In this document: positions 53,411 to 61,408 of the stretch, one piece after another | Numbering within the stretch: position 1 is the first letter of the stretch | Layout: each line of letters begins with the position of its first letter | DNA from: CBFDBF01 sp050304615 | GTDB lineage: Bacteria; Pseudomonadota; Gammaproteobacteria; Chromatiales; Chromatiaceae | Assembly (NCBI GenBank): GCA_050304615.1 | Contig: JBNLDW010000011.1 | Span: forward strand, 496,001 to 560,000 | Direction: 5' to 3' | Length of the DNA stretch: 64,000 bases | Notes under the pieces: generated by a model | What the model was told of the DNA's origin: nothing | The model's database searches: none | The model's input: the letters and a program-made list of their open reading frames with translations, nothing else | Translations under genes and position numbers: made by a program

Positions 53411-53519
53411 ATTCGCTAGGGGTGTCCGTGTGCCGCCTGCCCTTGCAGATAAATCGTGGCGCATGGGCTGAGATATACCCTTGAAACCTGATCCAGTTAA
53501 TACTGGCGGAGGGAAGCTG
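53411..53519 (+). promoter_or_regulatory. TPP riboswitch (THI element) of thiC
   Basis: The conserved blocks appear in order: AGGGGTGTCC, GGGCTGAGATATACCC, CCTGATCCAGTTAATACTGG and CGGAGGGAAGC. GTCCGTG pairs with CATGGGC as P2, and GCT (53415-53417) pairs with AGC near the end as P1. The GGAGGG that belongs to the conserved 3' block is also the ribosome site seven bases before the thiC ATG. Thiamine pyrophosphate binding should therefore hide it and stop translation. Confidence 0.95.
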
Positions 53520-55412
53520 ATGAGTAGTATCCAAGAGGAGCCTTTAAACCAGTCGCTAACACTGACGACAGAGGCTACCAGCCCCTATCCCGGTTCCAGC
53601 AAGATCTATATTGAGGGTTCACGCCCGGATATTCGCGTTCCCATGCGAGAGGTCATCCAGCATGATACCTCCTCAATTTTTGGGGTAGAAGAGAACCCCG
53701 CAATCCCTCTGTATGACACCTCTGGTCTCTATACCGATCCGGCGGCAGAGATTGATCTGCTCCGGGGGATGCCGAACCTGCGCGGCAGTTGGATTGAGGA
53801 GCGCCAGGATAGTGAGCAGTTGGCTGGCCCCAGCTCTGAGTATGGTCGCGAGAGGGCGGCTGATCATACTTTGGCCCCATTCCGCTTTGCCCATATCAGA
53901 GCGCCGCAGCGTGCCAAGAGCGGCAGCAATATCACCCAGATGCACTATGCTCGCCGGGGGATTATTACGCCGGAGATGGAGTTTGTTGCTATCCGTGAGA
54001 ATTGTCAGATAGAGAAGATGCGGGCCGATACGCGCTACGAGAAGTTGCTGCGCCAGCATCCCGGGCAATCCTTGGGCGCAAATATACCGGATGAGATCAC
54101 TCCAGAGTTTGTTCGCCAGGAGATTGCAGCAGGGCGTGCCTTGATCCCGGCAAATATCAACCATCCGGAGCTTGAGCCGATGATCATTGGGCGTAACTTC
54201 CGGGTGAAGATTAACACCAATATTGGCAATTCGGTTGTCACCTCATCTATTGCTGAGGAGGTGGAGAAGCTAGTCTGGTCATGTCGCTGGGGCGGGGATA
54301 CTCTGATGGATCTATCTACCGGCAAGAACATCCATGAGACCAGGGAGTGGATCCTACGTAACAGCCCGGTACCAATAGGCACCGTCCCCATCTATCAGGC
54401 GCTGGAGAAGGTGGATGGCAGGGCTGAGGAGCTGACCTGGGAGATCATGCGTGACACCCTGATAGAGCAGGCAGAGCAGGGGGTGGACTATTTTACCATT
54501 CACGCTGGGCTGCTGCTCCGGCATATACCCATGACTGCAGATCGGGTTACCGGCATTGTCTCGCGTGGTGGAGCGATTCTCGCCAAGTGGTGTCTGGCCC
54601 ACCACCAGGAAAATTTTCTGTACACCAATTTTGAAGAGATCTGCGAGATCATGAAGGCCTATGATGTTGCCTTCTCCCTCGGTGATGGCCTGCGTCCAGG
54701 CTCTATTGCTGATGCCAATGATGCCGCCCAGTTTGGCGAGCTAGAGACCCTGGGTGAGCTGACCAAGGTCGCTTGGGAGCATGACGTTCAGACCATGATA
54801 GAGGGTCCAGGCCACGTCCCAATGCAAATGATCAAGCAGAACATGACCAAGGAGCTGGAAGATTGCCACGAGGCTCCCTTCTATACCCTTGGCCCCCTGG
54901 TTACCGATATCTCTCCAGGTTATGACCACTTCAGCTCCGCTATAGGTGCCGCCCAGATCGGCCGGTATGGAACTGCCATGCTATGTTACGTAACTCCTAA
55001 GGAGCATCTTGGTCTGCCTGATAAAAATGACGTGCGTGAGGGCATTATCACCTACCGTATAGCGGCACATGCCGTGGATTTGGCCAAGGGGTTTCCCGGT
55101 GCCCAGGTTCAGGATAATGCTATGTCCAAGGCACGCTTTGAGTTTCGTTGGGAAGATCAATTCAATCTAGGTCTTGATCCAGATAGGGCGCGAGATTTTC
55201 ATGACGAGACCATGCCGCATGATTCGGCCAAGGTGGCCCACTTCTGCTCAATGTGCGGGCCCCATTTTTGCTCTATGCGGATCACCCAAGAGGTGAGAGA
55301 GTATGCCAAAAACAGCGGTATTGATGATGTAGAGGCCGCCTTGGGGCAAGGTATGGTAGACAAGGCGCAAGAGTTTACTGCTAGTGGGGCAGAGATATAT
55401 CGCAAGGCGTGA
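53520..55412 (+). CDS. thiC: Phosphomethylpyrimidine synthase
   Basis: ThiC is the radical SAM enzyme that rearranges aminoimidazole ribotide to hydroxymethylpyrimidine phosphate, the pyrimidine half of thiamine. The 630-residue protein ends with CSMCGPHFCSM near residue 580, the CxxCx4C iron-sulfur cluster site. VRENCQIEKMR-like and EGPGHVPMQ blocks are present. The start at 53520 is fixed by the riboswitch-embedded GGAGGG; reading further upstream would translate the riboswitch. It stands alone here, without other thi genes, which is normal. Confidence 0.97.
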   Translation: MSSIQEEPLNQSLTLTTEATSPYPGSSKIYIEGSRPDIRVPMREVIQHDTSSIFGVEENPAIPLYDTSGLYTDPAAEIDLLRGMPNLRGSWIEERQDSEQLAGPSSEYGRERAADHTLAPFRFAHIRAPQRAKSGSNITQMHYARRGIITPEMEFVAIRENCQIEKMRADTRYEKLLRQHPGQSLGANIPDEITPEFVRQEIAAGRALIPANINHPELEPMIIGRNFRVKINTNIGNSVVTSSIAEEVEKLVWSCRWGGDTLMDLSTGKNIHETREWILRNSPVPIGTVPIYQALEKVDGRAEELTWEIMRDTLIEQAEQGVDYFTIHAGLLLRHIPMTADRVTGIVSRGGAILAKWCLAHHQENFLYTNFEEICEIMKAYDVAFSLGDGLRPGSIADANDAAQFGELETLGELTKVAWEHDVQTMIEGPGHVPMQMIKQNMTKELEDCHEAPFYTLGPLVTDISPGYDHFSSAIGAAQIGRYGTAMLCYVTPKEHLGLPDKNDVREGIITYRIAAHAVDLAKGFPGAQVQDNAMSKARFEFRWEDQFNLGLDPDRARDFHDETMPHDSAKVAHFCSMCGPHFCSMRITQEVREYAKNSGIDDVEAALGQGMVDKAQEFTASGAEIYRKA

Positions 55413-55574
55413 TTATTGGGATGCCATCACTGCGTGAACCTACCCATTAAGTTTTTCCAGAATATGCCGCTAGCCTGATTTCCTGGCCGGATTGCAGCGT
55501 TTATGGCTCTAATCAGCGCTTCCATGTGGTGCGGATGCCATAATCGGCTAGTACAAACAGAGAGTAATAGTAGT

Positions 55575-57296
55575 ATGGGCAAAGACAGCTGGGCATTGCA
55601 CACCCGCGCAATTCTCTCTTCTATCGCAGATGGGGTGGTTACTACCAATCTGCAAGGACATGTTGAATACCTCAATCCAGCAGCGGAGGAGTTGACTGGA
55701 TGGCGGCTGCAGCAGGCCAAAGGGCTGCCGCTGGAGGAGGTGCTGAATATTGTGGACGAAAGCTCCCGCACCCCGATTATTGATCCAGTGCATAGATGTC
55801 TGAAGGATGGCTCCGTGATCCTGGGCGAAGAGCATAAACTGGTGTTGCTGCATCGTTCCGGCATTGGTACCTCTATCGAGGAGTCACTCGCACCAATCAG
55901 GGACGATTCCGGTGAAGTGATGGGTGTAGTGGTGGTATTTCGCGACATCAGTCATACCCGCAAGTTGGCATCTCAGATCAATTGGCAGGCTGGGCACGAT
56001 CCGCTTACAGGATTGGTTAATCGCACTGTATTCGAGAAGCATCTAAATCGCCTGATTGAATCCGCACAGAAACAGAAGCAGGAACATAGCCTGCTGTATC
56101 TCGATCTTGATCAGTTCAAGATAGTAAATGACACCTGTGGTCATGTTGCAGGAGATGAGATGTTGCGCCAGATAGCGATGCTGCTCTCCTCCCATGTGCG
56201 TGACACCGACACCTTGGCGCGTCTTGGCGGCGATGAGTTTGGGGTGTTGTTGGCGGGTTGTCCAACTAAAATAGCACTCAATGTAGCTAATGAGATGCGT
56301 GATTCAATCAATGCGTTTCGTTTTAATTGGGGAGAGCGAACATTCAGTATAGGGGTAAGTATTGGTGTGGTCCTGATCAGTGCTGAGAGTGAGAGTATGG
56401 AGCTGGTACTAAGCGCTGCAGATACCGCCTGCTACGCATCCAAAGATGGGGGGCGTGATCAGGTTCATCTGTTTCAAAAGGGTGCAGGGGAGGCGGCTCA
56501 GCGCCAGGGTGAGATGCAGTGGGCATCACGTATCCGTGAGTCTTTGGATAGTGACCGATTCGTCCTGGCGGCACAGACTATTGTCCCGGTGCGACTTGGT
56601 GATGGGGGCTACCATTCGGAAATATTGGTCAGAATGGTAGACGATGACGGCAGTCTCATTCTACCTGGGGCCTTTATTCCAGCAGCAGAGCGCTTCAATC
56701 TAATGGCTTCCATTGACCGTTGGGTGGTGAAAAAAATCTTCCAGATCATTCAGGAACACCGGCAGATACTTATAGAGAAAGGGATTCAGTTCTCGGTTAA
56801 CCTGTCAGGAGGGACGGTCTGTGACGCTGATTCCCTGGAATTTATCAGCAACGAGCTGGAGCGGATGGATATACCCACAGGGATGGTCTGTTTTGAGATC
56901 ACAGAGACAGCAGCCATCTCTAACCTTGCCTCTGCGAACCATTTTATCCAGACCCTAAAGCAGTGTGGATGCCGCTTCTCCCTAGATGACTTTGGTAGCG
57001 GTCTGTCGTCGTTCGCCTATCTAAAGAATCTGCCGGTGGATTACCTCAAGATTGATGGTGCCTTTGTTAAGGATATGGCCGATGATCCCATCGACTATGC
57101 CATGGTGGAGTCGATTAACCAGATAGGCCATGTTATGGGTCTGGAGACAATTGCAGAGTTTGTGGAGAGTGATGCCATTATGGGGCGGCTAAGAGATATT
57201 GGGGTGGATTATGCGCAAGGCTTCGGGATCGCGCGCCCCTGTCTGCTGCTGGATGAGAGTGGCGCAATAATGTTGGAGTGTTGTGACGGCAGATGA
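55575..57296 (+). CDS. PAS-GGDEF-EAL sensor regulator of cyclic di-GMP
   Basis: Residues about 10-120 form a PAS domain (ILSSIADGVVTTNLQGHVEYLNPAAEELTG region). The GGDEF domain follows (about 140-310) with LARLGGDEFGVLLAG intact. The last 250 residues form an EAL domain with DDFGSGLSSFAYLKN and ETIAEFVE present, but the signature itself reads EIL. So diguanylate cyclase activity looks possible, and phosphodiesterase activity uncertain. No membrane segment is seen. The ATG at 55575 is preferred as it begins just before the PAS fold; 55503 would add 24 odd residues. Confidence 0.88.
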   Translation: MGKDSWALHTRAILSSIADGVVTTNLQGHVEYLNPAAEELTGWRLQQAKGLPLEEVLNIVDESSRTPIIDPVHRCLKDGSVILGEEHKLVLLHRSGIGTSIEESLAPIRDDSGEVMGVVVVFRDISHTRKLASQINWQAGHDPLTGLVNRTVFEKHLNRLIESAQKQKQEHSLLYLDLDQFKIVNDTCGHVAGDEMLRQIAMLLSSHVRDTDTLARLGGDEFGVLLAGCPTKIALNVANEMRDSINAFRFNWGERTFSIGVSIGVVLISAESESMELVLSAADTACYASKDGGRDQVHLFQKGAGEAAQRQGEMQWASRIRESLDSDRFVLAAQTIVPVRLGDGGYHSEILVRMVDDDGSLILPGAFIPAAERFNLMASIDRWVVKKIFQIIQEHRQILIEKGIQFSVNLSGGTVCDADSLEFISNELERMDIPTGMVCFEITETAAISNLASANHFIQTLKQCGCRFSLDDFGSGLSSFAYLKNLPVDYLKIDGAFVKDMADDPIDYAMVESINQIGHVMGLETIAEFVESDAIMGRLRDIGVDYAQGFGIARPCLLLDESGAIMLECCDGR

Positions 57297-57362
57297 TAAA
57301 TCTATATCTACGTGTGGCAGAATAACCACGCTGACTAGCCGGTTGATTGACAATTTTCTGGG

Positions 57363-57389
57363 ATTTTATCTCTCTACTGGTGATAAAAT
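57363..57389. repeat. Perfect 8-bp inverted repeat before the cytochrome gene
   Basis: ATTTTATC (57363-57370) and GATAAAAT (57382-57389) are separated by 11 bases, in the 200-base gap before the cytochrome at 57497. There is no T-run of terminator type, so a regulator site or weak terminator for the upstream gene is possible. A poor promoter (TTGTCA, 16 bases, TATTGC) follows at 57412-57439. Confidence 0.35.
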
Positions 57390-57496
57390 TTGTAACAGAA
57401 TCCTTAGATTCTTGTCATAAATATCAGTAACTGTATTGCTCAGCTGATGGTGTGTCGTTGGGCTGTGGATAACTCGTTGATTGGAGAAGCTAAATT

Positions 57497-57817
57497 ATGA
57501 AGATGAAGTCTATAGCGATGATTGCCGGCAGTGCGCTGCTATCCCTGGGTCTAGTTGGGAACGCTGCGGCCGATGCCGCCTTGGCCCAGGCCAAGAACTG
57601 TATGGCTTGCCACCAGGTTGAGATGAAAGTGGTAGGACCGGCCTATAAGGAAGTGGCTGCTAAATATAAAGGAGATGCCAAGGCCGAGGCCATGCTGGTT
57701 GAGAAGGTACTGAAGGGTGGTAAAGGCACCTGGGGAGAGATCCCAATGCCACCTAACGAGGCCACAGTGAGCAAGGAAGAGGCCACTACCCTGGTTAAGT
57801 GGGTGCTGTCTCTGTAA
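57497..57817 (+). CDS. Periplasmic cytochrome c (class I, c551/c552-like)
   Basis: A signal peptide of about 25 residues (MKMKSIAMIAGSALLSLGLVG, cut near NAAADA) is followed by CMACH near residue 35, the haem-binding CxxCH. IPMPPN near 87 probably supplies the axial methionine. At 106 residues it fits the small monohaem c8/c551 group that shuttles electrons in the periplasm. GGAG stands before the ATG. A strong nested hairpin follows the stop, and a second cytochrome gene lies 340 bases further. Confidence 0.9.
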   Translation: MKMKSIAMIAGSALLSLGLVGNAAADAALAQAKNCMACHQVEMKVVGPAYKEVAAKYKGDAKAEAMLVEKVLKGGKGTWGEIPMPPNEATVSKEEATTLVKWVLSL

Positions 57818-57825
57818 GTAATTTT

Positions 57826-57883
57826 CAGGAGTCTGTTGGGCTGTATGTTCGTTGCCAAGCAACGTTAAGCCGACAGGCTCCTG
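57826..57883 (+). terminator. Nested hairpin after the cytochrome gene, possible terminator
   Basis: CAGGAG at 57826-57831 pairs with CTCCTG at 57878-57883, and the stem continues for 14 base pairs with two G-U pairs. The 26-or-so-base loop holds a perfect inner hairpin, CGTTGC-CAA-GCAACG (57850-57864). There is no U-tract after the stem, so a terminator, an RNA stabiliser, or a repeated element is possible. It starts nine bases after the stop at 57817. Confidence 0.45.
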
Positions 57884-58159
57884 GTTATTACCACCTCGAA
57901 TTGAGGCTTTTCAGGCCGCAATTCCGTCACCACTCCTGGCCAGTGGTTCCTGGATCACGTTTATTCATCCATACAAGCACGGCCTGCTTTCTTTAGGGCG
58001 TAAATCTGGTATCGTTTCTCCTCCTGGGTAAGTTGTGTAGCTCATCTATGCTCCTCTTACCAACGGATGGCTTTGTACCTAAAAGTCGAATTCAATACTA
58101 TTTATGTGGGCTCAATGCCCTGTTTAGATTTGGTAACGTTCAGTAAAGAGGAAAAATCG
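57884..58159 (+). promoter_or_regulatory. Rest of the cytochrome intergenic gap, with a weak promoter
   Basis: Nothing coding was seen. TTGTAC (58073-58078), 17 bases and TACTAT (58096-58101) form a weak sigma70-like promoter for the cytochrome at 58160. A short CCTC/GAGG hairpin near 57895 precedes CTTTT and might end transcripts from upstream. Confidence 0.3.
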
Positions 58160-58483
58160 ATGATGAAATTAAAGTATGTACAGTTTGCTATATTGGCGGC
58201 AGTCCTCACTCTCGGGCCTGTTGCTGGCGCTATGGCCGCTGATGGCGCCCAACTGTTTCAGGATAAGACCTGCTGGTCATGTCATGGTAAAGACGCCAAG
58301 ACTCCAATTCTTCCTATATACCCAAGACTGGCTGGTCAGAATGCGGAGTATGCCTTTAATCAGATGAAGGACATCAAGAACGGGGTACGTACCAATGGGC
58401 AGACGGCTGCGATGAAAGGGATTATGGCAACAGTTTCTGAAGATGAAATGCGTGCTATTGCCGACTGGCTGGCCACGCAGTGA
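58160..58483 (+). CDS. Periplasmic cytochrome c (c4/c5-like monohaem)
   Basis: The ATG at 58160, preceded by AGAGGA at seven bases, gives 107 residues with a signal peptide (cut after MAA near 28). CWSCHGKD near 40 is the haem site. YPRLAGQNAEYAFNQMKDIKNG and a late Met (MKGIM) resemble one half of a cytochrome c4. An earlier in-frame start at 58067 would spoil the signal peptide. It is followed 87 bases later by a two-haem cytochrome; both may serve the same electron carrier path. Confidence 0.9.
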   Translation: MMKLKYVQFAILAAVLTLGPVAGAMAADGAQLFQDKTCWSCHGKDAKTPILPIYPRLAGQNAEYAFNQMKDIKNGVRTNGQTAAMKGIMATVSEDEMRAIADWLATQ

Positions 58484-58570
58484 GGTGGTTTTTATAATCT
58501 GATATTTCTTAAGGCAAATGCTGCGGTATGTAGGCGGAATGGCACGCAGTAGTGTTGTTCGGAGAGGGAG

Positions 58571-59350
58571 ATGATTATTAGACAAGCCTTGAGAGCGGTC
58601 TTGGTGGCCGTCGGCTTGGCGGTCAGCAGTGGAGTGTTGGGAGATGGAGATGCCCAGGTAACAGAGATCAAGGATTGGAATGCGGTCGGCGAAGAGAAGA
58701 GCAAGGCGATGTTGCTCCAGCCCGACAGGAATCGCGGAATTGCGGTCTATGAGGTCTGCTCTGCCTGCCATCTACCCGAGGGGTGGGGGCTGACTGATGG
58801 AAGTTTCCCGCAACTGGCGGGACAGCATCGTAACGTGCTGATCAAGCAGCTGTCTGATATCCGTGCTCACGATCGTGATAATCCAACTATGTATCCGTTC
58901 ACCCTGGATGAGCAAATGTTGGGAGTGGCTGGTTACAAGGAGGGCGAGATTGAACCTGCCCAGCTGATTGCAGATGTCACCGACTATATCTCGAAACTAC
59001 CGATGAACCCGGAGTCTGGTGTAGGGCCATGGGATAAAGGTACTCCGGAGTTTGAGTATGGTGGGAGGCTCTACAATGATAACTGTGTCCAGTGCCATGG
59101 CGGGGAGGGTGAGGGGGATAATGATAAGTTCTATCCCCGCATCCAGGGGCAGTATTATAACTATATGCTGCGCCAGTTTAAGAGGATCCGCGATGGCAGG
59201 CGGCGAAACGCCAATCCAGATATGGTAGTGCAGATCAAAGGGTTTAGTGACCAGGATATGCAGATGGTGATTAACTATGCCTCACGTCTACGGCCACCCA
59301 AGGATGATCTGGCGCCATCCAAGGACTGGTCGAATCCAGATTACGATTAA
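58571..59350 (+). CDS. Two-haem cytochrome c (c4-like)
   Basis: A signal peptide (cut near GVLGDG, about 25) is followed by two CxxCH sites, CSACH near 63 and CVQCH near 175. PQLAGQHRNVLIKQLSDIR and YPRIQGQYYNYMLRQFKRI follow each site, the c4-type repeat. The 259 residues are longer than a usual c4 (about 190), from a 35-residue N-terminal stretch and an extended linker. GGAGAGGGAG precedes the ATG. It probably passes electrons to a terminal oxidase or takes them from a dehydrogenase in the periplasm. Confidence 0.88.
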   Translation: MIIRQALRAVLVAVGLAVSSGVLGDGDAQVTEIKDWNAVGEEKSKAMLLQPDRNRGIAVYEVCSACHLPEGWGLTDGSFPQLAGQHRNVLIKQLSDIRAHDRDNPTMYPFTLDEQMLGVAGYKEGEIEPAQLIADVTDYISKLPMNPESGVGPWDKGTPEFEYGGRLYNDNCVQCHGGEGEGDNDKFYPRIQGQYYNYMLRQFKRIRDGRRRNANPDMVVQIKGFSDQDMQMVINYASRLRPPKDDLAPSKDWSNPDYD

Positions 59351-59377
59351 ATGGCTTTTATGGTATAGGAGTTGTGG

Positions 59378-59878
59378 GTGGAAAAGATGCAGCGTGTTCT
59401 GGCAATTTTGGTAGCCCTGCTGCTTGCATCTGTGGCGGCTGTTGCCATCTATACGGCCTGGCCCCTGCTTTTCCCGACAGTGGCGGTACGTGCACCCCTG
59501 GATTTAAAGTGCGATCTTAGAGACGCGCCATGTAGCGTGGTCTTTCCGGACGGCGCCAGAGTAACCTTCAGTATTAAGCCAGAGACCATCCCGGTAGTAG
59601 CACCATTGCGGTTCGAGGTGGTGGTGCAGGGGATGGAGGCCGATGGGGTAGTGGTGGACTTTGTCGGGGTGGATATGAATATGGGGTTCAACCGGGCGCA
59701 TCTAAACAAGGGCGAGACGGGTCGCTTTGCTGGGGATGGGATGTTGCCGGTATGTGTAAGAGATGTCATGGAGTGGGAGGCCAGGGTGCTTATTGCTACA
59801 GCAGATGGTTTGATGGAGGCCCCATTTCGTTTTGTCACAACCAAGCCTGGAATCTCCCTCCCTGCGAACTGGCAATAG
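59378..59878 (+). CDS. Membrane-anchored periplasmic protein, possibly FixH/YtkA-like
   Basis: The GTG at 59378 is preceded by AGGAG; a TTG at 59372 is too close to that site. The 166 residues have one N-terminal membrane helix (about 6-26) and a beta-rich periplasmic domain with VVDFVGVDMNMGFNRAHL near 107-124. FixH and YtkA-like domains have a similar methionine-bearing strand, so a copper or cytochrome-oxidase assembly role is possible. Cys46 and Cys51 (CDLRDAPC) could form a disulfide. It follows the cytochromes directly. Family assignment is tentative. Confidence 0.5.
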   Translation: MEKMQRVLAILVALLLASVAAVAIYTAWPLLFPTVAVRAPLDLKCDLRDAPCSVVFPDGARVTFSIKPETIPVVAPLRFEVVVQGMEADGVVVDFVGVDMNMGFNRAHLNKGETGRFAGDGMLPVCVRDVMEWEARVLIATADGLMEAPFRFVTTKPGISLPANWQ

Positions 59879-59901
59879 GTTCAGGATGATTGATCTAGCG
59901 G

Positions 59902-60159
59902 TTAGTCGTTGTCCAGCTGAGCCCCCTCGCGGAACATGATGTTGTATCCTCGCTTGATCTGCATGTCGCGAAAATGGGCCAAGCGCCGTTCCGCCTCTTC
60001 GCGTCGTTCAAAGTGTTCGCTTTTCACCTGACCACGCGTCCCCTGTATCCCGGACTCACGTACTACAATCCAGCCGCCCAGCAGATCTTGCTGGAGCTGT
60101 AGCTGATAGAACCGTAGCGGTTGTTCAGGCGATGGTAGCGTCTGCATGTAGATGCGCAT
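59902..60159 (-). CDS. Stand-alone WGR-like domain protein
   Basis: The 85 residues resemble a WGR domain (found in PARP-like and MolR proteins): FYQLQLQQDLLGGWIVVRESGIQGTRGQ near 17-44, then EHFERREEAERRLAHF. The W-G-R itself is not preserved, as the block reads RESGIQG. A second ATG at 60147 would remove four residues. No ribosome site is evident for either. It converges on the FixH-like gene and may bind nucleic acid. Function is unknown. Confidence 0.65.
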   Translation of the reverse strand: MRIYMQTLPSPEQPLRFYQLQLQQDLLGGWIVVRESGIQGTRGQVKSEHFERREEAERRLAHFRDMQIKRGYNIMFREGAQLDND

Positions 60160-60193
60160 ATTCGTTTAGTAAAGTAGTCCTGGGTGGTACGGT

Positions 60194-60880
60194 TCAATTG
60201 GCCAGTCCACGCATGATGTCATAAAACACCACACCCTCATAGATGGTCCAGAGGCCGAGTAGTATCACCGTAAATCCGGCCAGCCTGGCGAGCCACCCTT
60301 TGGCACGCTCACCGATGATCGCACCAGTGGTAGAGACTAGGAGCATAGTGGGGAGGGTGCCGAGGCCAAAGCAGAGCATCAGCCCGGCAGCTTGCAGCGG
60401 GTCACCGCTGGCTGCGGCCTTTATTGCCACGGAGAAGAGCAGGCTACAGGGGACTAGGCCATTGGCTATCCCAGCCACGAGTGGAAGCGATTTTTTTCTC
60501 TTATTCCAGCCGTCAAATAAAACCCTGCAGGAATTGGGGTCACCCTCCCGGCGACATGTAGGTTGCCTTCTCGGTAGCACTCCAGCCAGCCACAGTCCTA
60601 TTATTACCACCACGCAACCTGCGGTGATCATAAAAACCCCCTGTCCTTTACCAACTATACCGGTCTGTATCAGCGTCCTTCCGAGCAACGCGCCGCCAAC
60701 GCCTAGCAGGGTGTAGGTGGCAATGCGTGCAGTGTGGTAGATAAGATGGGGTAGCACCTTTGGTTGCCAGCCAAATCCGACAAAACAGCCGGAGGCAAAG
60801 CCGCCGCACATCCCCAGGCAGTGTAGGCCGCCCATAATGCCGGTAATAAAGGCCAGGGAGTATCCAAACTCTACGTTCAT
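60194..60880 (-). CDS. HCxGMCG membrane protein (SafE/TauE-like, UreH-like)
   Basis: The 228 residues have about six membrane helices. GLHCLGMCGGFASGCF near residues 18-33 is the HCxGMCG motif of a family often placed near cbb3 oxidase maturation genes and called sulfite exporter TauE/SafE. The motif suggests metal (copper) or thiol handling rather than sulfite export. A second Cys pair, CRREGDPNSC near 110, lies in a loop. The ATG overlaps the upstream TlpA-like stop by four bases, so the two are coupled. Confidence 0.78.
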   Translation of the reverse strand: MNVEFGYSLAFITGIMGGLHCLGMCGGFASGCFVGFGWQPKVLPHLIYHTARIATYTLLGVGGALLGRTLIQTGIVGKGQGVFMITAGCVVVIIGLWLAGVLPRRQPTCRREGDPNSCRVLFDGWNKRKKSLPLVAGIANGLVPCSLLFSVAIKAAASGDPLQAAGLMLCFGLGTLPTMLLVSTTGAIIGERAKGWLARLAGFTVILLGLWTIYEGVVFYDIMRGLAN

Positions 60881-61392
60881 GGTTGTTGCATACCGCCCTG
60901 CATGATCTCCAGCACGATCTGTTCAAAGATCTCCGGGGTGGACTCCCCAACAATGCGTCGCTGTAGTATGCCCTTGCCATCCACAAAGAAGGTAGTCGGC
61001 AGGCCGGATACTCCATAGCTGCGTGCTACTTCACCTTCAATATCCAGCAGGGCGTCGTAGGAGATGTTTAGCTCTTTTATAAAGGCGTCTGCCGTTGCCC
61101 TATCCTGACGTACATTGAGGGCCAGAATGGTCAGTCCCTGGCCGCGGTATTTTTGATATACCGGCTCAAGCAGGCGCATCTCACCACTACAGAATGGGCA
61201 CCAATCGGCCCAGAAGCGGATGGCAACTACTTGCCCCTGGTAGTCAGCGGGAAATTGCGTGGTGCCTCCCTCAAGCTTCTCCAGGGTGAAGGCAGGAGCT
61301 GGTTCACCATTGAGAGGCTGCCTTTGTCCTTCGCCGCAGCCAGAGAGCATGGTTAGCAGTAGCCACAAGAGTATGGTTGTATAGCGCATCAT
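60877..61392 (-). CDS. TlpA-like lipoprotein thioredoxin
   Basis: The ATG at 61392 (or the next, at 61389) gives 171 residues with a lipoprotein signal, LLTMLSGC, where Cys20 or nearby would be lipidated. WADWCPFCSGEM near 70 holds the CxxC of a thiol-disulfide oxidoreductase, and GLPTTFFVDGKG near 140 has the cis-proline. TlpA/ResA-like proteins reduce disulfides in the periplasm, for example in cytochrome c or CuA maturation. AGGAG lies 12 bases before the first ATG. A longer start at 61428 would break the signal. Confidence 0.88.
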   Translation of the reverse strand: MMRYTTILLWLLLTMLSGCGEGQRQPLNGEPAPAFTLEKLEGGTTQFPADYQGQVVAIRFWADWCPFCSGEMRLLEPVYQKYRGQGLTILALNVRQDRATADAFIKELNISYDALLDIEGEVARSYGVSGLPTTFFVDGKGILQRRIVGESTPEIFEQIVLEIMQGGMQQP

Positions 61393-61408
61393 CAGCAAGA
61401 TCGTCTCC

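Noticed and set aside
53481..53519. Upstream extension of the thiC reading frame
   Set aside because: Those codons are the conserved 3' part of the TPP riboswitch; the true start follows the embedded ribosome site.
57341..57360. TTGAT-like sequence resembling an FNR half-site before the cytochrome gene
   Set aside because: The second half (ATCAA) is absent at the required spacing.
57850..57871. AACGTTAAGC resembling an integron attC core
   Set aside because: The matching outer sites of attC are missing and no integrase or cassette array is present; the bases are explained by the nested hairpin.
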